Positions 9,530-18,044 of a stretch of 41,147 nucleotides of DNA are shown here, piece after piece. Below the pieces are notes generated by a model. That model made no database searches and was not told the DNA's origin. It was given only the letters and a program-made list of their open reading frames with translations. Every line of letters begins with the position of its first letter. Position 1 is the stretch's first letter. The DNA lies in NCBI GenBank assembly GCA_035528715.1, contig DATKYB010000120.1:1-41147 (forward strand), written 5' to 3'. Both the position numbers and the translations under genes were made by a program. The stretch is from Nitrospinota bacterium. Lineage in GTDB: Bacteria > JADFOP01 > DATKYB01.

Positions 9530-10507
9530 TTATTTATCCTTTTTTTTGCTTCTCAATTCTTTTGCCTCGATAACTTTTTTTGTTTCAATTAATCCTTCTC
9601 TCAAGGTATATTTTGGTTCCCATTGTATTTCATAAAAGAGTTTTGCTCCGCCAATGATCACGCTATCAATCTCAACACGCTTTTTTATGTCTGGCCAATC
9701 TATTCTCACAACTTTTCCTCGGCCAAAAACTGATATAATTTCTTCTGCGATCTCTCGAACAGAGTAGTGCTCTCTATGGACCGCAAAATAAACATCCCCA
9801 AAAATCTCTTTATGAAAAATGCACTGATAGAGCAAATCTACAGCGTCTTCAACATACATAACATTTCGCGTTTGCTTGCCGTCCCCATAGATAGTAATTT
9901 TTTTACCATCCTGCGCGAGAGAAATAAAATAGTTTATAAAGCCAAACTCGGGATAACCTTTACCATAAGGCCCATAAAGATTTGCAAATCTAAGAACCAG
10001 AGTTTTCAGGTCATAAACACGATTGTATATATAATGATACTTTTCTGCGACGCCTTTATTTGCAGAATAGATATCCAAAGGAAACTCGCCATGGGCTTCA
10101 CTCACTACCTCTCCAACGGCTTTCCCAATTACTGTGCTACTAGAAGCATAGATGACTAAAGCATTCTTGTTATATTTCCTGATAGCTTCCAATAATGTCA
10201 AGTTGCCTAAACAGTTAATTTCAGTATCAAAAAAAGGATCTGTAAGAGATAGAGAATGAGATGTTTGAGCAGCGCAGTTAAAAATCACACCTTTATCTCT
10301 CACCACCTCTTTCATCAAGTCACTATCTCGCATATCGCCTTTAATAAATGTTATGGACATCATGAACTCATCTAAATTATCGAGGGTGCTTTTTAATCGA
10401 GGGTCGAGGGAATCAACAACAGTAATATTATATTGATCTTCCTGTAGTAACCGTCTGATCAAATTAATTCCTAAGAATCCAGCTCCTCCCAATATTAAAA
10501 TATTCAT
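9530..10507 (-). CDS. NAD-dependent epimerase/dehydratase (extended SDR), tandem paralogue
   Basis: The 325-residue extended SDR has GGAGFLG at residues 7-13, NCAAQTSHS, the Ser site in YASSSTVIG, and Y147/K151 in DIYSANKGVAEKY. The segment AAQTS followed by DPFFDTEIN is shared with the adjacent upstream SDR (AAQTS then NPSLDVEVN). The two are therefore tandem paralogues that may act on related substrates or at different carbons. No 4,6-dehydratase Asp-Glu pair is visible. Its ATG overlaps the stop of the preceding gene by four bases (ATGA), indicating translational coupling. The exact reaction is unknown. Confidence 0.85.
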   Translation of the reverse strand: MNILILGGAGFLGINLIRRLLQEDQYNITVVDSLDPRLKSTLDNLDEFMMSITFIKGDMRDSDLMKEVVRDKGVIFNCAAQTSHSLSLTDPFFDTEINCLGNLTLLEAIRKYNKNALVIYASSSTVIGKAVGEVVSEAHGEFPLDIYSANKGVAEKYHYIYNRVYDLKTLVLRFANLYGPYGKGYPEFGFINYFISLAQDGKKITIYGDGKQTRNVMYVEDAVDLLYQCIFHKEIFGDVYFAVHREHYSVREIAEEIISVFGRGKVVRIDWPDIKKRVEIDSVIIGGAKLFYEIQWEPKYTLREGLIETKKVIEAKELRSKKKDK

Positions 10508-11508
10508 ACTTTAGACTCCTTAAGAAAATAGTTTATAGTCCTATCAATCCCCTCTCCCAAAGAGATTTTTGCCTTCCAGCCAGTAAGCGAGCTGAAACGG
10601 TTAGTATCAGCTACAAAATTTCGGTATTCAATCTGTGAAATATCTTCTGGTGGAGAAATGAACGCAACCTCAACATTTCTTTTTGTTTTTTTCATAACCT
10701 TATCTTTAATAATATTTACTGCATCTTTAATTGTTGAACCTATACCACTGCCGATTACATAATAATTCCCTCTTAAAGCATCAATTTTTACTCCAGCTAA
10801 TAAAAATGCCTCTGCGACATCATCAATAAAAATATAATCTCTTATAAAATTTCCATCGCCATAGATTGTCAAAGGCTCACCTTGAAGTGCCTTTCGAATC
10901 ATTATGTTTAAAATACCGCGATCAGCGCTACTGCTTCTGGGACCTGGACCGTACACATTAGAGAGTCGTAATGTCACAGCATGATTTCCCAATTGATTAC
11001 TATAAAATTGAAGATATTTTTCTGCGGCAAGCTTATTAATATCATAAATCGTAATAGGAACGTCTTTGAAACTTTCATTAACAGGGTAGATACTTGTAAA
11101 ACCCACTTGGGTTACTGTTCCAGAAAAAATAATGTGAGGAGAGAGATCATTTTTTATACATGTCTCTATAATATTCACAACAGGCAGTAAATTAACTTCT
11201 ACATCCAGAGATGGATTATCGTTAGCCACGCTTGAACTTGTTTGAGCTGCAAAATGAAAAAGAACATCAACACCACTTAAAAGGTTCTTCCAAATATCTT
11301 TCTTTCTGATATCAGCTTTAACTACAGAAATTTGAGCAGCCCCCTTAGAAAAATTAACTGCTTTACGATTTTCTTTAGTCACAATAATAATATTACATGA
11401 TATCTTGTTTAAAACACTGACAACCGAAGAGCCAATATATCCAAATCCACCGGTAATCAGTATCGTTTTATCTTTATAATATTTTAAATGGCTGAATTTT
11501 TCTGACAT
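10504..11508 (-). CDS. NAD-dependent epimerase/dehydratase (extended SDR), tandem paralogue
   Basis: From ATG at 11508 the product has 334 residues. TGGFGYIG forms the NAD(P) site near residue 20, FAAQTSSS follows, and Y155/K159 of the YxxxK pair lie in IYDINKLAAEKY. I preferred ATG 11508 over an in-frame TTG at 11538. The ATG begins two bases after the stop of the cupin gene (TAACGATG), which fits coupled translation, and no Shine-Dalgarno supports the TTG. The residue before the active Tyr pair reads FSGTVTQVG, slightly unusual for the Ser site. It probably performs epimerisation or keto reduction on the branched deoxysugar made by this operon. Which step is not readable. Confidence 0.83.
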   Translation of the reverse strand: MSEKFSHLKYYKDKTILITGGFGYIGSSVVSVLNKISCNIIIVTKENRKAVNFSKGAAQISVVKADIRKKDIWKNLLSGVDVLFHFAAQTSSSVANDNPSLDVEVNLLPVVNIIETCIKNDLSPHIIFSGTVTQVGFTSIYPVNESFKDVPITIYDINKLAAEKYLQFYSNQLGNHAVTLRLSNVYGPGPRSSSADRGILNIMIRKALQGEPLTIYGDGNFIRDYIFIDDVAEAFLLAGVKIDALRGNYYVIGSGIGSTIKDAVNIIKDKVMKKTKRNVEVAFISPPEDISQIEYRNFVADTNRFSSLTGWKAKISLGEGIDRTINYFLKESKV

Positions 11509-11510
11509 CG

Positions 11511-11978
11511 TTATTTTATGGGGGGATTTGATTTCCAATCATAATCAATTTCTGGATCGTCATGAGGTATTCTCAACTCGTCCTCAGGATCGTATTCTCT
11601 GTTTGTTACATATAAAATATACATAGGACCGTTAATAACTTTATATCCGTGAGCCACTCCAGGTGGAACCTTAACAACCTTAAGACCTTGTGTTTCTCCC
11701 ATTAAAATCTCTATCTTTGCCTTATACGTTGGTGAATCTTCTCTTGTATCATACAAAACCAGTTTCAAATCACCAACCACTACACACATCCAGTCTGTCT
11801 GTTTCTTGTGAAGATGCCAGGCTTTGGTAACACTAGTATATACCATGGAATAGCTCAACTGAGCAAAGCTCTCCTGAAAAAAACCTTCAGAATGGCGAAT
11901 AATCTCGGAAAAAAAACCCCTCTCATCTTTGTGAAGTATTAACTCCTTAATTTCTACCCCTTCAATTTTTACAGACAA
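11511..11978 (-). CDS. RmlC-like cupin, putative nucleotide-sugar 3,5-epimerase
   Basis: The 155-residue protein has the single-domain cupin layout of the dTDP-4-keto-6-deoxyglucose 3,5-epimerase (RmlC) family: HKDERGFFSEI, an early catalytic-type His in KAWHLHKKQTDW, LVLYDTREDSPTY, and VPPGVAHGYKVI with the conserved His late in the barrel. It is shorter than typical RmlC (~180 residues), which fits the C-3- or C-5-specific epimerases that accompany sugar C-methyltransferases. The start is TTG at 11978, supported by AAGGAGG about six bases upstream. It sits directly between the methyltransferase and SDR genes, with an 18-base gap on one side and coupled translation on the other. Confidence 0.85.
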   Translation of the reverse strand: MSVKIEGVEIKELILHKDERGFFSEIIRHSEGFFQESFAQLSYSMVYTSVTKAWHLHKKQTDWMCVVVGDLKLVLYDTREDSPTYKAKIEILMGETQGLKVVKVPPGVAHGYKVINGPMYILYVTNREYDPEDELRIPHDDPEIDYDWKSNPPIK

Positions 11979-11996
11979 TTTTTCCTCCTTAAGGTA

Positions 11997-13211
11997 TTAT
12001 TTTATTGATAGCTCAGGAAAGTAGGTAATAAATTTCCCTTCCCTTTTTCGATAATTTCCCTCTTTATTAAGAATTTCTTTTTCATGATTCCATGCTAAAA
12101 GGAGGGTATAAGGCGGATTATCATTTATAAAAAATTCATGGGACTTCACAGGAATATGCATTCCTGGAGTATATTTGTTGATCTTTGTAGGTGTAATATC
12201 AGAAATATAATCAATTATATCTGGACCAATTCCAGCGTAGTTGAGCAATGTAGTGCTTTTAGAAGTCGCTCCGTATCCTGCAATGCGATTACCAGCCCTC
12301 TTTAGCTTTAAAAGAGTATTTTTTAAATCTTTGCAGATATGATTTACATTGTCTCTAAAGTTTAAATAACCATCCGGTTCATAGAGTTTAAATCTTTTCT
12401 CATCGGACAGATACTCTTTGATTCTATCCGACACAATCTTTTGGTTACCTTTTTTAAGATAATATCTCATAGAACCGCCGTGAACATCCTGATGAACCAT
12501 ATCAACTAACTGCATACGATGTCTCTTTGCTAATTCTGAAACTGACAAGCCAAAAAAATAATAAATATGCTCATCATATATCTGATCAAAGGAGGTTTTC
12601 TTAATAACATCAAGAAGATAAGGATCTTCAAAGAAGAATATTCCCTTATTTTTTAATAAAATATTAATTCCATCAAAAACAGAATTGATGTCTTCAATAT
12701 GACACATAACATTCGAGCCGCATATCACATCCGCCTGACCATATTCTTTGACAATCTCTCTGGCAATATCGCTATTAAAAAATTTCTCCAAAACCTCAAT
12801 GCCTTTTTCTCTGGCCAGTAGAGCAACATTTTTAGAAGGCTCCACTCCAAGGTGCCGAATTTTCTTGGCTAAAATATGCCTTAGCATTATACCGTCGTTG
12901 CATCCAAGCTCCACGACAAAAGGCGATTCGTTTGATGAAATCATGGTTGCAATTTCGTTTGCTATTTCTTCAAAATGTATTTCCATCGCGATAGAAGTAG
13001 ATGAAATGAAATGGTAGTTTTCGTTAAACATCATATCTGGCCTCACAGTTTCTCCTAACTGAACCATAAAGCAGGTTGTGCAAATATCTATTTTTAATTC
13101 ATAAGTAAATTCTTCATCAGAGACGCTGGTTATAAAACCATTCGCGATGGGCATTTTCCCAAAAGATATGATTGATTCAGTCTTATAACCGCATACCTTG
13201 CACCTGCTCAT
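11997..13211 (-). CDS. Zinc-containing nucleotide-sugar C-methyltransferase
   Basis: The 404-residue protein has the three-part layout of the TylC3/TcaB9 sugar C-methyltransferases. An N-terminal zinc domain has Cys 4, 7, 44 and 47. A SAM-binding Rossmann domain has VVELGCNDGIMLRHI near residue 100. A C-terminal domain follows after about residue 300, with GYGATSKSTTLLNYAGI. The segment YDEHIYYFFGLS matches the conserved DEH...Y active-site region. These enzymes add a methyl group from SAM to C-3 of a 4-keto-6-deoxy nucleotide sugar, giving a branched sugar. It is the first gene of the six-gene operon. The ATG at 13211 has AAGGAGAG six bases upstream, and a good promoter lies at 13241-13269. 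Confidence 0.92.
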   Translation of the reverse strand: MSRCKVCGYKTESIISFGKMPIANGFITSVSDEEFTYELKIDICTTCFMVQLGETVRPDMMFNENYHFISSTSIAMEIHFEEIANEIATMISSNESPFVVELGCNDGIMLRHILAKKIRHLGVEPSKNVALLAREKGIEVLEKFFNSDIAREIVKEYGQADVICGSNVMCHIEDINSVFDGINILLKNKGIFFFEDPYLLDVIKKTSFDQIYDEHIYYFFGLSVSELAKRHRMQLVDMVHQDVHGGSMRYYLKKGNQKIVSDRIKEYLSDEKRFKLYEPDGYLNFRDNVNHICKDLKNTLLKLKRAGNRIAGYGATSKSTTLLNYAGIGPDIIDYISDITPTKINKYTPGMHIPVKSHEFFINDNPPYTLLLAWNHEKEILNKEGNYRKREGKFITYFPELSIK

Positions 13212-13240
13212 TCAACTCTCCTTGGTTTCAACCTAAAGAG

Positions 13241-13269
13241 CTTATAGCATAGGGAAGGTTTTAAGTCAA
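13241..13269 (-). promoter_or_regulatory. Predicted sigma-70 promoter of the branched deoxysugar operon
   Basis: On the minus strand TTGACT (13264-13269), a 17-base spacer and TATAAG (13241-13246) match consensus at five of six positions in each box. They lie about 30 bases ahead of the methyltransferase ATG. Confidence 0.65.
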
Positions 13270-13702
13270 AAGTTAAAATTTAAGCTTTAAATGCCGTTTT
13301 TTCATTAGAAATCTAAGTATAGTTTTAGGGCACGTTTTTCTAAATATTATTTAAAAATATTTTATAAAGAAATACTGTTATAGAAAATTTAGTGTATTTT
13401 GAACCTATGAAAGTCTAAGATAGCACTAAAGAAAATTTCTTTGAAGTTTAATGTTCATATGTTAAACTTTATTTAATAAGATTATCAAAGACATAGAACT
13501 ATTAGCTTACATTTGAAGAACTAAAAAATATCTTAATAATTTACTTTAAATATAATATTTTAAGTCTCTGGTTAATATGAGTATTTTTTATTTATTTTAA
13601 AATAAATATTATGAGAGATAGCTGTTAGTTTTAGATTGTCAGTTTCAAAAAATCTTGATTATCGTAACTCCTTTTTTGGAGAACGATCCTATACTTCATA
13701 TA
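13270..13702. other. AT-rich intergenic region with no gene
   Basis: Between the operon promoter and the ATG at 13703 I see no open frame with coding character and no RNA gene. It contains the upstream block shared with 3796-3859 (at 13431-13494) and about 200 bases with no counterpart upstream of paralogue A. A short CTCC-T6-GGAG inverted repeat lies near 13668-13681. Confidence 0.6.
13431..13494 (+). repeat. Conserved upstream block, copy B (partner at 3796-3859)
   Basis: Ungapped alignment to 3796-3859 gives about 48 of 64 identical positions. Copy B lies about 210 bases before its gene, compared with about 65 bases for copy A. Copy B has therefore gained DNA, or copy A has lost it. Confidence 0.6.
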
Positions 13703-15520
13703 ATGAATAAAAAATTCAACATATATCGTGATACTGTAGTTTGTTTGTTTCTTGTTTTAGCTATTCTTGTCGTTTTCTCTCAAGTAAAGAGTTATGACTT
13801 TGTGAGCTATGATGATGATGTATACATCACAAAAAACCGTCATGTTCAGGGTGGACTCACTGTTGAAGGGATTATCTGGGCTTTTACGATTGCACATTCT
13901 GGCAACTGGCATCCCTTGACATGGCTCTCTCACATGCTGGATATTTCTCTTTTTGGTTTGAATCCAGGTTATCATCATCTCATGAGTCTCCTCTTTCACA
14001 TAGCCAACACCCTCTTATTGTTTTTTATTCTCAGGAGGATGACAGGTGAAATTTGGAAGAGCGGTTTTGTTGCCGCTCTTTTTGCTCTGCATCCCTTGCA
14101 TGTGGAGTCAGTGGCCTGGATAGCAGAGAGAAAGGACGTTCTTTCCACCTTTTTCTTTATGCTAACGATATTGGCGTATGTCTTTTATGTAGAAAAGCCG
14201 GTTTTAAGAAGATATCTCTTTGTATTCTTCTTTTTTGTTTTTGGTCTTCTGTCCAAGCCTATGCTGGTTACCCTTCCCTTTTTACTTCTTCTTCTGGACT
14301 ATTGGCCCTTATCTCGTTTTGAGTTTAAATCAAAAGCTAAAAATTTCAAAGTCCCTCTTCATCTGATATGGGAGAAGGTTCCTCTATTTGCCCTTACAGC
14401 TTTATCAAGCATTGTGACCTTTTTTGCTGAGAAGCACGGAAAATCTGTAAGTTCATTAGAAATCTTCCCTATTAAGACCAGAATTGCTAATACTTTTGTT
14501 TCTTATGTAAGTTATATAGGAAAGATGATCTGGTCTCTAAATCTAGCGGTCTTCTATCCATACCCAGAGATATTCCCTATATGGCAAGTCATGGGATCCC
14601 TCTTGTTACTGGTCTGCATATCTTTTCTTGTAATCCGTCATGCTAGGAGTCTTCCCTATCTTCCCGTAGGGTGGCTTTGGTATCTGGGAACCCTTGTTCC
14701 TGTGATTGGTCTAGTTCAGATAGGTTCCCAGTCCATGGCTGATCGGTACACATACGTGTCTCTCATTGGTCTTTTTATTATGATTGCATGGGGGGTCCCT
14801 GATATCTTAAAAAGATGGCGCTATCAAAGAATTGTTCTTTCCGTATCTTTAGGAATAATTCTTTTGTTATTGATGATTTTTACATGGTATCAGACAATCA
14901 ACTGGAAAAATAGCATTACCCTTTTTGAGCATGCTCTTAAGGTCACTACTCGCAATAACATAGCCCACAACAACCTAGGAACGGCGCTCGCTAGGGAGGG
15001 GAAACTCGAAGAGGCCATTTACCAATTTAGAGAAGCACTGAAGGGAAAACCCGATTTTTCAGATGCCCACTACAATCTTGGAACTGCTCTGGGTATACTG
15101 GGAAACCACGAAGAGGCCGTTTACCATCTCCGAGAAGCACTGAAAGGGGAAACCGGCCTCTCAGAGGTACACAACAAAATTGGAAGGCTATTAAGTCAAC
15201 AGAAAAAGTTTAATGAAGCGATTTACCACTTTCAAAAAGCACTAGAGATTAATCCAGACTTTGCGAATGCTCATAACAACATAGGAATTGTTCTCGGGCA
15301 ACAAGGAAGGCTTGAAGAAGCGATTTACCATTTTCGAGAAGCGCTGAGAACAAAGCCCTACTATGCAAAAGCCCATAACAACCTTGGTGTTACTCTGGGA
15401 CAACAAGGAAAGCTTGAAGAAGCAATCTACCATTTCCAGAAAGCACTGGAAATCAACCCAGGCTTCAAAGATGCAGAGAATAACTTAAGAAAAACCCTGA
15501 GCCTAAAGAAAAAATTTTAA
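13703..15520 (+). CDS. TMTC-like multi-pass membrane protein with five TPR repeats, paralogue B
   Basis: From ATG 13703 the protein has 605 residues and the same plan as the gene at 3925: about ten hydrophobic segments with YDD in the first loop, then five TPR units from about residue 415. A longer frame starts at TTG 13655, but its extra 16 residues have no counterpart in paralogue A and no ribosome site, so I use the ATG that aligns with A's start. The loop before MADRYTYVSLIG has a short insertion (QIGSQS) relative to A. The TPR region has diverged strongly from A while residues ~44-209 are almost identical. This suggests different partner specificities on a common catalytic core. A role in sugar transfer is inferred from family and context. 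Confidence 0.82.
   Translation: MNKKFNIYRDTVVCLFLVLAILVVFSQVKSYDFVSYDDDVYITKNRHVQGGLTVEGIIWAFTIAHSGNWHPLTWLSHMLDISLFGLNPGYHHLMSLLFHIANTLLLFFILRRMTGEIWKSGFVAALFALHPLHVESVAWIAERKDVLSTFFFMLTILAYVFYVEKPVLRRYLFVFFFFVFGLLSKPMLVTLPFLLLLLDYWPLSRFEFKSKAKNFKVPLHLIWEKVPLFALTALSSIVTFFAEKHGKSVSSLEIFPIKTRIANTFVSYVSYIGKMIWSLNLAVFYPYPEIFPIWQVMGSLLLLVCISFLVIRHARSLPYLPVGWLWYLGTLVPVIGLVQIGSQSMADRYTYVSLIGLFIMIAWGVPDILKRWRYQRIVLSVSLGIILLLLMIFTWYQTINWKNSITLFEHALKVTTRNNIAHNNLGTALAREGKLEEAIYQFREALKGKPDFSDAHYNLGTALGILGNHEEAVYHLREALKGETGLSEVHNKIGRLLSQQKKFNEAIYHFQKALEINPDFANAHNNIGIVLGQQGRLEEAIYHFREALRTKPYYAKAHNNLGVTLGQQGKLEEAIYHFQKALEINPGFKDAENNLRKTLSLKKKF
13833..14328 (+). repeat. Long direct repeat, copy B (partner 4055-4550)
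   Basis: Same length as copy A with no indels and about 95% identity by eye. It covers codons for NRHVQGGL through the loop after DYWPLSRFE. Confidence 0.9.
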
Positions 15521-15579
15521 AGCTCCCCTCCTCTTTTCACCTTATCGCTATGCAGCAGTAAAAAACATTAAGGGGCTCA

Positions 15580-16428
15580 TCAATCCTCCTCGCCGTCCCC
15601 CCCTTCATCAATCTCATCTACTGACTTCCAGCCAAAGAAAATGGTGGGGGTATTTTTATTGGAAAAACTCCCTTTATCAAATGAAATCCTTATTAATACT
15701 GTATCGTTATAGTTGTTATAATCGCTTGAGGTAGCTTGAATCGTAAACCTGTCATCTTCACCCGGTGCCTCTTCAACAATCTTTCTGATAATCAGTATCT
15801 GAAAACCATGCTTCCATTCAAGCTCTTTATCCAAAAGCTTTTTTATATCCCCAATATCCTTCCGATAGTAGAAATAGTCATCTGACAGGACCAGAACAGG
15901 GCCTCTTCCCCTGTCCAATGCCCCCTTCCTTTTTACAGGAATATCCTCGATAACCCCATCAGGCCTCTTGATACCGATATTACCGACCTGCTGATGAACG
16001 GGCTCTCCAATCCCCCCCTTAATCTCAAGCAAAACCTCCCTTGAACCATTCAAATCAAAAAGATGGATATCCGTCCATCCCCTGCTTTCATAAGGATAGT
16101 CAACCTTCCTTATCCTCGTTTTCTCCCCCAAATATCCCAATCCATAAGCTATTTCTCCAGGCTCCGAAATAACCTTATCTGACAGTGAAAAACTATCAAT
16201 CTGCCTTTTATTACCCCATCCTATACCGAATATGGTATTCTCTACAACCCCGCTTTCTAAAGCTATCTCCAATGTTTTTGAGTAGGTACGCTGCGAGGTT
16301 TGGTGCTTTTGCATGGCAAAATTGTCCAGATTAGCTATCCTTACAATCTCATCGGCACAAAGAACCCTCAATGGAATCACTTCCAAAAAAAAGATAAAAA
16401 GAATGATAAGTCCCGTCTTCCCTTTCAT
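15580..16428 (-). CDS. Exported protein of unknown function
   Basis: I do not recognise a family. From ATG 16428 the product has 282 residues. It opens with a signal peptide (MKGKTGLIILFIFFLEVIP, then a likely cut after VLCA). The mature part is soluble, mixed alpha/beta and acidic at the C-terminus (DEIDEGGDGEED). The frame is also open to an upstream ATG at 16458, but ATG 16428 has GAGAGA about six bases upstream and puts the signal peptide at the very start. Several short strands and repeated phrases about equally spaced (FGIGWGNK, AYGLGYLG, FFGWKS) suggest a beta-rich fold. It lies just downstream of the porin, beyond that gene's strong terminator, so it probably has its own weak promoter or relies on read-through. 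Confidence 0.6.
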   Translation of the reverse strand: MKGKTGLIILFIFFLEVIPLRVLCADEIVRIANLDNFAMQKHQTSQRTYSKTLEIALESGVVENTIFGIGWGNKRQIDSFSLSDKVISEPGEIAYGLGYLGEKTRIRKVDYPYESRGWTDIHLFDLNGSREVLLEIKGGIGEPVHQQVGNIGIKRPDGVIEDIPVKRKGALDRGRGPVLVLSDDYFYYRKDIGDIKKLLDKELEWKHGFQILIIRKIVEEAPGEDDRFTIQATSSDYNNYNDTVLIRISFDKGSFSNKNTPTIFFGWKSVDEIDEGGDGEED

Positions 16429-16502
16429 ATGATCTCTCACATACCCTTTCAATTGCATAATATATTCGATATAAATATAGGATTATAATTAAAAAAAACA
16501 AG

Positions 16503-16538
16503 AAAAAAAAGGCCCATAAGAAAAATCTTATGGGCCTT
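16503..16538 (-). terminator. Rho-independent terminator of the porin gene
   Basis: AAGGCCCATAAG (16509-16520) pairs perfectly over 12 bases with CTTATGGGCCTT (16527-16538) around a six-base loop. On the minus strand the stem is followed by a run of T residues (plus-strand A16503-A16510). It begins about 20 bases after the porin stop. Confidence 0.93.
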
Positions 16539-16558
16539 CCAATCTTCAAACAGTGAGA

Positions 16559-17968
16559 CTAGAACTTGTAGGTAAAGTTATAGCCTAAGAACCATACATC
16601 ATCAGGGCTTAAAGCACCAGTATTACTAGCGGTATCTGCTGTCTCCTTGAAGTAGTCGCCGGAAAACATGTAGGCGGCTACACCCCTTAAGCTCAGCTCC
16701 TTATAGACCTTGTAGTCAACAATCAGGTCAAGCTCGTTACCGATATCCTTGTTGCCGCGTTTGTATACATCTCTGTCGAATTTACTGGTTGAATAATAGA
16801 CAGAGCCGTATTTGTCGGAATCTTCGGCTGCCATAACATTGGCAAACATGCCTGTCAGCTTAAGCTTGGAGGTCGGCTTGTAAACAGCCTTGGCACCTAT
16901 CATGCTGACACCGTTATAACCGGCAGCCAGGAAATCACCGTTAGAATCCGAGAGACTGCCGCTATCAAAGCCTTTGTATCCGCTGACAATCATCATTCTT
17001 CTGAAGTCTTCTTTTCCTGTCTCGATATTTCTCCAGAGCTTTTCTTTCTCGTCATTAGGATTATTGTCTCCTGATGCATACTGGTAGAAAGCCTCGAGAT
17101 ATATAGGGCCAATATCACCGCCAACGGTTACATCAACTGCATAACCTTCCCAGTCGGTTACCAGAGTATTTGTACCTGATGTTGTTGCTCCGACGTCATA
17201 ATCTCTCTCACCGTCCATAATGATCAGGTCAGCCGTGAACTTGAGAGGCACTTGGGTTGGGATCTTGCCATTTGCGGTGAGTCCATACCAGTATATATGA
17301 TCCAGTGACCCAGGATTATCGGTCAGGGTATCATGTAGATTAGCCCTGTCGTTCGTATAGGTGACATGGCCGCCTATCCTGATATCCTTGGTAATGTTAT
17401 AGAAAAGAATACCACCCATCACGTCTCTGTCTGCTGCTTGAGTTACATTTTCTTTATCCTTGTAGAAGTAAGCGATGAGCTTCCCATTTTTGAATTCATA
17501 CTTTCCCTTGATACCAGCAGCGTCCATTCCCATGACTATGCCTTTCGGAAGGTCATAGGCAGGTACAGCACCCATCTGGAAGTTGAAGGCCTTGTTCCAC
17601 GGGAGCTTGAAGTCAATGTACATCTGCTTTACTTCTACCATTGTGGCATCGTTATCATTACGAAACCCCTGCGAACTGCCGTAAGCGACTGTTGCAGTCT
17701 CCATCTCACCCATATATGAATCACCGATTTCAAAATAGAACACACCCTGCAGATCATCGCTCGCCTTTGCTGTCATCTTGAACCTTCCCCTCATGTCCAT
17801 GACCTGCTGGGAGTCATTGCCCATGTCGTCCCTGTCAAGGTTATCAATTGACCAGCCTCTAAAGCGGATATCACCCTTAAAGCTGACTTTCGCCTTGGCC
17901 ATGGAATCAACTGCAGTGAAGGCAAGAATCAAGGTCAGTGCTGCAAATACAACAAGAAACTTCCTCAT
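16559..17968 (-). CDS. Porin-like outer-membrane beta-barrel protein
   Basis: The 469-residue protein has a signal peptide (MRKFLVVFAALTLILAF, cut likely after DSMA at residue 24). The mature protein opens with VSFKGDIRFRGW and ends LGYNFTYKF, the terminal aromatic residue expected of an outer-membrane barrel. Alternating hydrophobic/polar stretches such as GGHVTYTN, VDLIVDYKVY and LIAYFYKD fit many transmembrane strands. It resembles the putative porins common in deltaproteobacterial-type genomes that are thought to pass small solutes. The substrate is unknown. It appears highly expressed: it has a near-consensus promoter (18158-18186), a long leader with a stand-alone ribosome-binding-like site, GGAGGAGG ahead of the ATG, and a strong terminator. 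Its base composition is less AT-rich than most neighbours, consistent with high expression. Confidence 0.85.
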   Translation of the reverse strand: MRKFLVVFAALTLILAFTAVDSMAKAKVSFKGDIRFRGWSIDNLDRDDMGNDSQQVMDMRGRFKMTAKASDDLQGVFYFEIGDSYMGEMETATVAYGSSQGFRNDNDATMVEVKQMYIDFKLPWNKAFNFQMGAVPAYDLPKGIVMGMDAAGIKGKYEFKNGKLIAYFYKDKENVTQAADRDVMGGILFYNITKDIRIGGHVTYTNDRANLHDTLTDNPGSLDHIYWYGLTANGKIPTQVPLKFTADLIIMDGERDYDVGATTSGTNTLVTDWEGYAVDVTVGGDIGPIYLEAFYQYASGDNNPNDEKEKLWRNIETGKEDFRRMMIVSGYKGFDSGSLSDSNGDFLAAGYNGVSMIGAKAVYKPTSKLKLTGMFANVMAAEDSDKYGSVYYSTSKFDRDVYKRGNKDIGNELDLIVDYKVYKELSLRGVAAYMFSGDYFKETADTASNTGALSPDDVWFLGYNFTYKF

Positions 17969-18044
17969 ACTTTAACCTCCTCCTTCAGAATTTTTGAAAT
18001 AACTATCCAAAACCAGTAAGTAAAAATACTGCTAAATAAACCCC

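Noticed and set aside
13655-13702. Upstream TTG start for TMTC-like paralogue B
   Set aside because: The extra 16 residues have no counterpart in paralogue A and no ribosome site. ATG 13703 aligns with A's start.
16459-16500. TATAAT ahead of the exported protein at 15580-16428
   Set aside because: A TATAAT is present on the minus strand but no -35 box occurs at 16-18 bases.
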